Below, piece after piece: positions 1-5,220 of a DNA stretch of 7,212 bases. Origin of the DNA: an uncultured Flavobacterium sp. (GTDB taxonomy: Bacteria > Bacteroidota > Bacteroidia > Flavobacteriales > Flavobacteriaceae); assembly GCA_946479395.1 (NCBI GenBank), contig CAMLFV010000136.1, forward strand, positions 1 through 7,212, in the 5' to 3' direction. Both the position numbers and the translations under genes were made by a program. Every line of letters starts with the position of its first letter. The stretch's first letter is position 1. The notes under the pieces are model-generated. The model was not told where the DNA came from. It searched no databases and worked only from the letters and a program-made list of their open reading frames with translations.

Positions 1-98
1 TTTATGAGAACGAAATTTGTACATACCGCCATAACCCATCCGCCTTAATGCGGTGAAACCTTTTCCTTTTTGTTGCTCCTGCACCAAAAAGTATATAC

Positions 99-180
99 AG
101 CAATAGGCTTACCGTGTGGTAGCAGTGTGATAATCTGCTATACACAAAAGGCACCGCCGTATATAACGTACCTTATTGCT
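99..180. other. Structured inverted-repeat element of unknown identity
   Basis: An outer stem pairs 99-107 (AGCAATAGG) with 171-180 (CCTTATTGCT, one bulged base). Inside it, a long hairpin pairs 114-125 with 135-145: GTGT, a bulged G, then GTAGCAG against CTGCTATACAC, closing a 9-nt loop. The nested pairing suggests a structured RNA or a protein-binding palindrome, but I do not recognise the family and cannot tell which strand would be transcribed. The surrounding sequence (1-300) has no convincing ORF. Confidence 0.3.
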
Positions 181-301
181 TTGGCACTATATAATCAGGG
201 CATTTTAACTTATAAACTCGCACTTTAAAAGTATTGCCTTTATTTGTATTTTCCAAATTGGGGGTTGAAATAATTTGGTTGGGGTGTAGGGGCTTTAAAA
301 A

Positions 302-333
302 GGGAATAGGGAATGGGGAAGAAGGGAATAGGG
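302..333 (+). other. Five-tract G-run, possible G-quadruplex
   Basis: Five runs of three or four G lie at 302-304, 309-311, 315-318, 324-326 and 331-333, separated by 3-5 nt of A/T-rich sequence. This fits the usual G3+N1-7 quadruplex pattern on the plus strand. It could equally be a low-complexity purine repeat (GGGAATA-like units) of the kind found between genes. No function is claimed. Confidence 0.35.
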
Positions 334-411
334 AAGCTAGTTTATGGGGTTTTGATTGAAAGATGAGTTTGTTTGCGGCTCATTGGTAGATGCTAGAAAA
401 TTAAGCCTTAC

Positions 412-594
412 GATTTTTCTTTAACTTTTACCTTGATGTAAAAGTTACAAAAGATCAAGACTCTATTTTTTCAACGGTCAAATAAAGTCTTATTTCCTAA
501 AAGAAATAAACTCGAACAAGTTCTCAAACAGCATTTCTTTTTACGGAAATTTTGCCTATTTGACACTCGCTGAAAAACTAATGTCGGTTTTAAA
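412..594. repeat. Non-coding direct repeat, copy A
   Basis: This 183-bp stretch recurs at 988-1170 without indels and with about 9 mismatches. It starts with a 10-bp perfect hairpin (422-431 with 438-447, loop CTTGAT). It forms the left half of a larger block whose right half is the repeat at 834-898. No reading frame is preserved between the copies, so it is best seen as an intergenic repeat module. Confidence 0.85.
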
Positions 595-833
595 TCAGGA
601 GTGGTTCAGCATTGAGGTTTTGATTTGAAATTGAAAAAAGACTAGAAAATCAGCGGTATGAGGTATTAATCCAGAGCCGAAACACTGCATGAAGCGTAAG
701 CAGATCGGACAGCATAGCGAAATCGAAGATTCATGAATACATTATTATAAAATAACTAAAGATGAATACTTTTCGATCTGGTAGCTTTAAAAGTGAATTT
801 CGACCGATTAAAAGATCACCGCAATAAAACCAC

Positions 834-898
834 TTTTGGTACTTTTCGTGCTTGAAAAGTACAGAGAAACCTAATGTTTCAATTACGAATTATGGAGA
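834..898. repeat. Non-coding repeat with GTACTTTT hairpin, copy A
   Basis: A 65-bp stretch recurs at 1421-1485 with about 7 mismatches. It includes a perfect 9-bp hairpin (839-847 with 854-862). The 12-mer TTTTGGTACTTT at 834-845 is also found, in the opposite orientation, in both spacers between the guide RNA units (3749-3760 and 3977-3988). Confidence 0.8.
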
Positions 899-987
899 AT
901 GAAAATTGAAATATTTCTATTAGATTTTGATTGAAGGATGAGTTTATTGAAGCGAGATATAACTATTTGAAGAAAATTCAGCTCTGT

Positions 988-1170
988 GATTTTTCTTTAA
1001 CTTTTGTCTTGATACAAAAGTTACAAAAGATCAAGACTCTATTTTTTCAACGGTCAAATTAAGTCTCATTTCCTAAAAGAAATAAACTCGAACAAGTTCT
1101 CAAACAGCATTTCTTTTCACGGAAATTTTGCCTATTTGACACTCGCTGAAAAAATAATGCCGGTTTTAAA
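988..1170. repeat. Non-coding direct repeat, copy B
   Basis: This is the second copy of 412-594 at an offset of 576 bp. Its hairpin (998-1007 with 1014-1023, loop CTTGAT) differs from copy A at two neighbouring positions in the left arm. Both changes are compensated in the right arm (AC/GT becomes GT/AC), so pairing is preserved. Confidence 0.85.
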
Positions 1171-1420
1171 ATACGAGTTTGTTCAATATTTGAGTTTTGA
1201 TTAAGAATGAAATAGAGTAATTAGGAGTATCAAAGCGCCATTATCAGTAAAACGAGCGTTGACAAGTTGAAACCGTAAGGTTCACGGCTTCCAAGCTGTA
1301 AGATAAAGTATGGACGTAATTAAGCGCAAAATCATAAGGGAACGAAGTGACGTTTTTATGATTTAGCTTACAAAACGTAGTCGACCGTTTTAATGATGAG
1401 GCAAGATAAAAAAGAAAGAT

Positions 1421-1485
1421 TTTTGGTACTTTTTATCTTTAAAAAGTACAAAGAAACCGAATGTTTCAATTACGAATTATGGAGA
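1421..1485. repeat. Non-coding repeat with GTACTTTT hairpin, copy B
   Basis: This is the second copy of 834-898 at an offset of 587 bp. The hairpin pairs 1426-1434 with 1441-1449. Its top pair is T-A where copy A has C-G, again a paired change. Together with 988-1170 it completes the second unit of a tandem block of roughly 580 bp; the middle parts of the two units have diverged strongly. Confidence 0.8.
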
Positions 1486-1549
1486 TTTAGAATTGAAAGA
1501 GATCTTTTCACTCTGTTCAATATGACAAACTGTACGGAAACTAGATGCG

Positions 1550-1570
1550 ATGCTGCATCAGGTGCAGCAT
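1550..1570. repeat. Short perfect inverted repeat
   Basis: ATGCTGCA at 1550-1557 pairs with TGCAGCAT at 1563-1570 across a 5-nt loop. It lies about 110 bp upstream of the sigma gene, has no T-tract, and has no clear role. Confidence 0.45.
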
Positions 1571-1654
1571 GACAGCGTGTAGTGGCTGAAAAAATAATTT
1601 CGCTTTTAATACGCATTTATTTTATCGAGAAGATTTTTAGGACATAACAAATTG

Positions 1655-1660
1655 TATAAT
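1655..1660 (+). promoter_or_regulatory. Possible promoter -10/-7 element upstream of the sigma gene
   Basis: TATAAT lies 18 nt upstream of the ATG at 1678. It is the only promoter-like hexamer close to the sigma/dCas12f operon. There is no clear TTG-type -33 element at the expected spacing, so this is a weak call. Confidence 0.25.
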
Positions 1661-1677
1661 TTATAAATCACCCCATT

Positions 1678-1734
1678 ATGCCAGAAAGAAATTTTGAATT
1701 ATTGAAAAAAAGCGACCCCGCTGCTTTAGAATAA
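1678..1734 (+). pseudogene. Original N-terminus of the sigma factor, ended by an in-frame TAA
   Basis: Reading from ATG 1678 gives 18 residues, MPERNFELLKKSDPAALE, a typical start of a Bacteroidetes ECF sigma factor (region 2.1 lead-in with DPAAL). Codon 19 (1732-1734) is TAA. The same frame then continues without another stop as IHAQYNRRIFWLGRKIIDDE and on to 2457, so the family-like sequence spans the stop. A single base change in GAA, CAA or AAA would explain it. Without the stop the protein would be 259 aa. The possibilities are a nonsense mutation, a sequencing error, or natural restart downstream. Confidence 0.75.
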
Positions 1735-1767
1735 ATTCATGCCCAATACAACAGACGTATCTTTTGG

Positions 1768-2457
1768 TTGGGCAGAAAGATAATTGATGACGAATTTATT
1801 GTAGAAAATTTGGTACAGGATACTTTTTTAAAATTATGGGATTATCGTGATAAGATTGAAGATCCACTTCATATCCTTTTTTTCTTGCAATATGTTATGA
1901 AAATATCCTGTTATGCGCACCATGCAAAACCAAGAAACAAGTTTTTTAGAACAACCGTCAGCTCGTTTGAGAAGTATGAAAATTATCAGGACTATCTGGC
2001 AGGCTACGATCCTGCTGATGTGATTGAAAACTTAAAGAATCAGGACGAATATCAAAAAATGTTCGATGTGGTAACCAATGTACTGCCACTGATAAAGCCT
2101 GAAAGAAGACAGCTGATCAACCTATGTTTAAAATACGGATTTCAGTACAAAGCTATTGCGCAGGTAATGGGAAAGAGTACCACCGAAACCGTTAACGAGG
2201 TAAAACGGGCAATTGATGATATTAAGAAGATCGTTGAAGGACGTGCGACGTTTGAACGGAAACTGCAAAAGGTTAAACCTGAAACTGCGCAAAGCAAATT
2301 GAGTGACATACAAAGTCAGGTATTGCAGCTGCGTTGCGAAATGAACCGTTCATTCGCAGCAATAGCACGAGAACTAAACCTGTCACAGCAGGAAGTACAT
2401 GAAGAATTTATGGCGGCCTATAAATTCGCCCAACAAAATAAAATACATTCACTTTAA
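1768..2457 (+). CDS. ECF-type (sigma-E) RNA polymerase sigma factor linked to dCas12f; 5' end disrupted
   Basis: The open frame after the TAA at 1732 can begin at TTG 1768 and encodes 229 aa; no good ribosome site precedes it. Residues 5-24 carry the region-2 motif of ECF sigma factors (IIDDEFIVENLVQDTFLKLW), used to contact RNA polymerase. Residues 104-156 form a region-4 helix-turn-helix (LPLIKPERRQLINL then YKAIAQVMGKSTTETVNEVKRAI). An extra HTH-like segment follows at about 178-222 (IQSQVLQLRC then FAAIARELNLSQQEV), which ordinary two-domain ECF sigmas lack. Starting at TTG would remove part of region 2.1, so activity of this copy is uncertain. The gene lies 11 nt upstream of the dCas12f-like gene, on the same strand, with no anti-sigma gene beside it. 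By analogy with reported systems, it would be brought to promoters by the dCas12f-RNA complex rather than by its own -35 recognition; this is inference. Confidence 0.8.
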   Translation: MGRKIIDDEFIVENLVQDTFLKLWDYRDKIEDPLHILFFLQYVMKISCYAHHAKPRNKFFRTTVSSFEKYENYQDYLAGYDPADVIENLKNQDEYQKMFDVVTNVLPLIKPERRQLINLCLKYGFQYKAIAQVMGKSTTETVNEVKRAIDDIKKIVEGRATFERKLQKVKPETAQSKLSDIQSQVLQLRCEMNRSFAAIARELNLSQQEVHEEFMAAYKFAQQNKIHSL

Positions 2458-2468
2458 AAAATTTAGTA

Positions 2469-3566
2469 ATGGAAAAAGGTAAAATAAAACTCAGCCGGAA
2501 AATACAGCTTACCATTGACCTGCCAACAACAGAAGAAAGAAAAGAAGCGTGGGAAAAGCTCTACAGATGGCAGGACAGATGCGTGCGTGCCGCAAACTTT
2601 ATCATAAGCCACCTATATGTGCTGTCGATGATGAGAGATTTTTTCTACCTTTCGGAAGGGGTAAAGTACAAGCTGGCAGATGAAAAGAAAGAACCTAACG
2701 GTATCCTACAATTCTCACACTCTACTTGTACATACAAAGTAGCAAGCCAGCGTTTTAAAGGCGAAATACCCACCGATGTAATCAGTTGTCTTAATTATGA
2801 GCTGATCAACAGGTTCAACAGGAACTACATCGAATATGTTAAAGGTAACCGTTCTTTAGATAATTTCAAACCCAATACGGGTTTTCTTTTCGGAGTGCAC
2901 AGCTTGAGACGTTTGCAGTATAACGAGGAAAAAAAGGCATTTTGCTTCCGTTTGTTTAAAATTCCTTTCAAAACTTATTTGGGAAAAGGTTTTAACGATA
3001 AACACTTACTACTGCAACAGGTTATAGATGGTAAGGTGAAACTTTGTTCGTCGCGCGTAAAACTTGACAAGGGAAAGATCTTCTGGATGCCCGTATTTGA
3101 AATACCTAAAGAAGCACATTGCCTGAAACCCGATGTAGTAGCAGAAGCCTCTCTTTCTTTAGAGCATCCTATTTCTGTAAGGATTGGTAAGAACAGTATG
3201 CAGATTGGTAACAAAGAGGAGTTTTTACACCGTAGGCTGGCGATACAGGCTGCACAAAGCCGAACCAAAGCAGCGGTAAGCTATAGCAGGGGTGGTAACG
3301 GTAAGCAACGAAAATTAAAGGCGCTGGAAAGGTTTAAAGATATGGAAAATAATTATATTGCCAACCGACTGCATGAGTACAGCCGACGGTTGATTGATTT
3401 TTGTGTAAAACACCAGGCTGCAACGCTGGTACTGCTGGATATACAGCAAAATACTGACATAGCGAAAGAAGAACCATTCGTATTGCGCAATTGGAGCTAT
3501 TACGAACTGATGAGCAAGATAAAATACAAAGCCGAAAAGGCAGGTATTGAAGTTATTACCACCTAA
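2469..3566 (+). CDS. Nuclease-dead Cas12f/TnpB-like RNA-guided DNA-binding protein (dCas12f)
   Basis: This is a 365-aa protein with a Cas12f/TnpB fold pattern: an N-terminal beta strand (KLSRKIQLTID), a helical REC-like part (about 22-125), a wedge/beta part (about 140-215), then RuvC-like segments. RuvC-I should read like VDLGINxP but reads ASLSLEHP (227-234), so the catalytic Asp is Ser228. RuvC-II should read IVLEDL but reads LVLLDI (320-325), so the Glu is Leu323. The bridge-type segment KQRKLKALERFKDMENNYI (279-297) and the NWSYYELMSKIKYKAEKAGI block (341-360) are well preserved. The protein ends at EVITT, just where the zinc ribbon (CxxC) and RuvC-III Asp should follow, and no frame downstream encodes them. 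It should therefore bind guide RNA and DNA without cutting. It follows the sigma gene by 11 nt and precedes three guide-RNA-like units. No TnpA or IS ends are present. Confidence 0.88.
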   Translation: MEKGKIKLSRKIQLTIDLPTTEERKEAWEKLYRWQDRCVRAANFIISHLYVLSMMRDFFYLSEGVKYKLADEKKEPNGILQFSHSTCTYKVASQRFKGEIPTDVISCLNYELINRFNRNYIEYVKGNRSLDNFKPNTGFLFGVHSLRRLQYNEEKKAFCFRLFKIPFKTYLGKGFNDKHLLLQQVIDGKVKLCSSRVKLDKGKIFWMPVFEIPKEAHCLKPDVVAEASLSLEHPISVRIGKNSMQIGNKEEFLHRRLAIQAAQSRTKAAVSYSRGGNGKQRKLKALERFKDMENNYIANRLHEYSRRLIDFCVKHQAATLVLLDIQQNTDIAKEEPFVLRNWSYYELMSKIKYKAEKAGIEVITT

Positions 3567-3668
3567 AGAAATATTTTTTAGAGGGTGCTTATACACCCGT
3601 ACGGTGAGGTTACTACTTAACACTCACTGAATGCGTAAGCATATATAACCTAAATTTTAACGATTTTC
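3567..3668 (+). ncRNA. Putative dCas12f guide RNA, unit 1
   Basis: The unit begins at the dCas12f stop codon. The scaffold has three small hairpins: GGGTG/CACCC (3583-3587 with 3594-3598, loop CTTATA), GTGAG/CTCAC (3604-3608 with 3623-3627), and ATGC-GTAA-GCAT (3631-3642) with a GNRA-type loop. It ends in TATATAA at 3648. The next 20 nt, CCTAAATTTTAACGATTTTC (3649-3668), are the proposed guide, placed 3' as in Cas12f and TnpB RNAs. The scaffold/guide border is inferred from where unit 3 diverges from units 1 and 2. A small hairpin (3664-3685) follows and may end or trim the RNA. The start and ends are approximate. Confidence 0.7.
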
Positions 3669-3729
3669 TACTATAGAGTATAAAAACGGTTTGTTTTGAT
3701 AAAGTATATTGATATAGTGTGGATTTCAA

Positions 3730-3765
3730 AAGTTCGTTTTTTAAAATTAAAGTACCAAAATTCAC
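3730..3765. repeat. Inter-guide spacer repeat, copy 1
   Basis: These 36 nt recur at 3958-3993 with 2 mismatches, each copy lying some 25-75 nt upstream of the next guide RNA unit. The repeat contains AAAGTACCAAAA. It may carry promoter or processing signals for the following unit, or may simply reflect tandem duplication of a cassette of about 225 bp. Confidence 0.7.
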
Positions 3766-3787
3766 CAAGTGATCATTGATGCATGTT

Positions 3788-3889
3788 TGCAAAAAATAAT
3801 AGAGGGTTCTTATAAACCCATATGGTGAGGTTATTACTTAATACTCACTGAATGCATAAGCATATATAACCTAAATATTAAAAATTTTT
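3788..3889 (+). ncRNA. Putative dCas12f guide RNA, unit 2
   Basis: This is a copy of unit 1, shifted by 221 bp. Stem 1 is GGGTT/AACCC (3804-3808 with 3815-3819). Relative to unit 1 this is a compensated G-C to T-A change, which supports a folded RNA. The second stem and the ATGC-ATAA-GCAT hairpin are kept, and the scaffold ends in TATATAA at 3869. The proposed guide, CCTAAATATTAAAAATTTTT (3870-3889), matches guide 1 at 16 of 20 positions. A weak hairpin (3885-3892 with 3899-3906) follows at the same place as in unit 1. Confidence 0.7.
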
Positions 3890-3957
3890 TACCAAAGCGT
3901 AGAAAAATACTTTGTTTTGCAATATGCTACCATATGATTTAGAGTAGATTATTTAAG

Positions 3958-3993
3958 AAGTTTGTTTTTAAAAATTAAAGTACCAAAATTCAC
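3958..3993. repeat. Inter-guide spacer repeat, copy 2
   Basis: This copy of 3730-3765 differs at two positions. It lies between guide units 2 and 3, again with AAAGTACCAAAA (3977-3988). Confidence 0.7.
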
Positions 3994-4019
3994 TGAGTCA
4001 TAATTGAAGTGTGAATGGT

Positions 4020-4126
4020 TGGAAAAGATATTCGAGGGTACTTATACAACCGTGAGTTGAGGTTGTAGGCACACACTCACTGAATACGTAAGCATATATA
4101 AACGGAAATACCAACTAATTTTTTTT
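4020..4126 (+). ncRNA. Putative dCas12f guide RNA, unit 3
   Basis: This third copy is shifted by 232 bp from unit 2 and is more diverged. Stem 1 (GGGTA...CAACC) and the last hairpin (ATAC-GTAA-GCAT) carry mismatches, while CTCACTGAAT and AAGCATATATAA are intact. The sequence after the scaffold, ACGGAAATACCAACTAATTT (4102-4121), is unlike guides 1 and 2, so it should address a different target. An eight-T run (4119-4126) may end transcription just after the guide. The scaffold mismatches leave open whether dCas12f still binds this RNA well. Confidence 0.6.
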
Positions 4127-4158
4127 AACGTAAGCTTAATTTAAAGATTGTAAAATAA

Positions 4159-4195
4159 AAACAAAACCGCTTTTGAACTGAAAGCGGTTTTGTTT
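4159..4195. terminator. Bidirectional rho-independent terminator
   Basis: A perfect 15-bp stem (4159-4173 with 4181-4195) closes a 7-nt loop (TGAACTG), with T-rich sequence on the 3' side of both strands. It separates the guide RNA cassettes on the plus strand from the mscS-like gene on the minus strand and would serve both. Confidence 0.9.
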
Positions 4196-4199
4196 ATTT

Positions 4200-5150
4200 C
4201 TATTTCTTCTCTGGTGTTTCGTTGATAACGCGGATAGGTGCTGCAGCAAACGGATTATTAAACCCACCTTCGTAAATGGCTTTTTTAATTTCGTCTTGTA
4301 TTTCAAAGTTCAACGAACCAAAATCTGCTTTTGCAGCCCAAGCGCGAACGGTTAAAACAACACCACTTGCAGCTAATTCTTTTACAAAAATTTCTGGTTT
4401 TGGATCTTGTAAAACTCGGCTATCGGTAGCTAATTTGCTTTCTATTGCCTGTTGTACTTTTTGAATATTATCTGCGTAGCTTACGGTTAAAGCAAATTCT
4501 ATTCTGCGTTTTGATATTTTCGAGAAATTTCTAATCACAGAATTTGCCAAAGCACCATTCGGACTAAAAACTTTTATTCCTTGTGCGTTGTTTAAAGTTG
4601 TGTACAACAAATCGATTTTTTCTACTGTTCCATCGGTTCCGGCTGAGTTTTCTATGTAATCGCCTACTTCAAACGGACGGAATAATAAAATCAACACGCC
4701 GCCTGCAAAGTTTGATAATGATCCTTGTAATGCCAAACCTGCTGCTAAGACCAATCCTGATAATGCTCCTAAAATAGCGGTTGTTTGAAAACCAAGGTTT
4801 CCTGCTACCGATAAAATCAATAAAGCATACAAAACAAATTTGATGATGGACATTAAGAAGCCTCTTAATGACATATCCACGTTTCGTTTTTCAAATCGTT
4901 TGCTGATGATCTTTAAAAGGGTACGTATTACGAATAGACCAATGATTAAGGCTAGTATCGCAGCAATTATTGACGGAATGGCATCTAATAACTTTGCAAT
5001 CGTATTTTCTATCATATTAGAAAAAGCGGTTACTTGCTCTGCAATACCATCTTTTACATTTTCAGGCTTTACTGCGTTCAGTAATTCTTCTTTTTCTTTT
5101 GCTAACGAAATTGTGTCTTTTACAACGGTAGCTAATGAATCTTTTTTCAT
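4200..5150 (-). CDS. mscS: MscS-family small-conductance mechanosensitive ion channel
   Basis: The 316-aa inner-membrane channel opens under membrane tension to release solutes during hypo-osmotic shock. An N-terminal extension of about 50 residues precedes three membrane segments at about 59-79, 98-117 and 124-148. The third is the pore helix and carries the MscS signature GLALQGSLSNFAGG (138-151), followed by FRPFEVGDYI (157-166). The beta domain shows FSPNGALANSVIRNFS (195-210), the counterpart of the IPNG segment of E. coli MscS. The C-terminal alpha/beta vestibule domain runs to about 308. The length is close to E. coli MscS (286 aa) apart from the N-terminal extension. ATG 5150 is the natural start. 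The gene appears to be transcribed alone, between two terminators, and is not obviously tied to the RNA-guided system. Confidence 0.95.
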   Translation of the reverse strand: MKKDSLATVVKDTISLAKEKEELLNAVKPENVKDGIAEQVTAFSNMIENTIAKLLDAIPSIIAAILALIIGLFVIRTLLKIISKRFEKRNVDMSLRGFLMSIIKFVLYALLILSVAGNLGFQTTAILGALSGLVLAAGLALQGSLSNFAGGVLILLFRPFEVGDYIENSAGTDGTVEKIDLLYTTLNNAQGIKVFSPNGALANSVIRNFSKISKRRIEFALTVSYADNIQKVQQAIESKLATDSRVLQDPKPEIFVKELAASGVVLTVRAWAAKADFGSLNFEIQDEIKKAIYEGGFNNPFAAAPIRVINETPEKK

Positions 5151-5173
5151 GTTCTAAATTTTTTACAAAAATA

Positions 5174-5202
5174 AAAAAGAGATGCTTATCACATCTCTCT
5201 TT
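5174..5202 (-). terminator. Rho-independent terminator of the C1 peptidase gene
   Basis: AGAGATG at 5178-5184 pairs with CATCTCT at 5192-5198 over a 7-nt loop. On the minus strand the stem is followed by TTTTTTATTTTTG. It lies between the C1 peptidase gene (minus strand, stop at 5221) and the start of the mscS-like gene, so the two are separate units. Confidence 0.85.
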
Positions 5203-5220
5203 ATAAAATATTTATGGTTT

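Noticed and set aside
1..84. Minus-strand partial gene reading VQEQQKGKGFTALRRMGYGGMYKFRSHK at the left edge
   Set aside because: There are only 28 codons from a GTG, no clear ribosome site, and no recognisable family. It could be the start of a gene beyond the window but cannot be supported.
541..570. ACGGAAAT match to the start of guide 3 (543-550 and again in copy B at 1119-1126) as a possible target
   Set aside because: Only the first 8 bases agree; the rest of the guide does not. I found no full-length target for any guide within the window by eye.
2128..2313. Minus-strand ORF of 61 aa inside the sigma gene
   Set aside because: It lies wholly antisense to a well-supported coding region, and its translation has no recognisable domain.
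2975..3623. Two minus-strand ORFs (97 and 102 aa) opposite the dCas12f gene
   Set aside because: Both are antisense shadows of the dCas12f reading frame and the first guide RNA, with no domain or start signal.
3567..3700. Continuation of dCas12f beyond its stop by frameshift, restoring the zinc ribbon
   Set aside because: No frame after 3566 gives CxxC motifs or an ADxNAA-like RuvC-III; the sequence goes directly into the RNA scaffold.
3567..4126. CRISPR array
   Set aside because: The three units are about 220-230 bp apart, the similar part is about 80 nt with several stems, and the intervening sequence is itself repeated. This is tandem copies of an RNA gene, not short repeats with unique spacers of equal length.
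2469..4126. IS605/IS607-type transposon with TnpB and omegaRNA
   Set aside because: No TnpA or serine recombinase gene is present, no transposon end hairpins abut the gene, and the protein lacks nuclease residues and the zinc ribbon. Linkage to a sigma factor and multiple guides fits exaptation better.
4276..5157. Plus-strand ORFs of 62, 64 and 105 aa opposite the mscS-like gene
   Set aside because: They are antisense shadows of a clear MscS channel gene.
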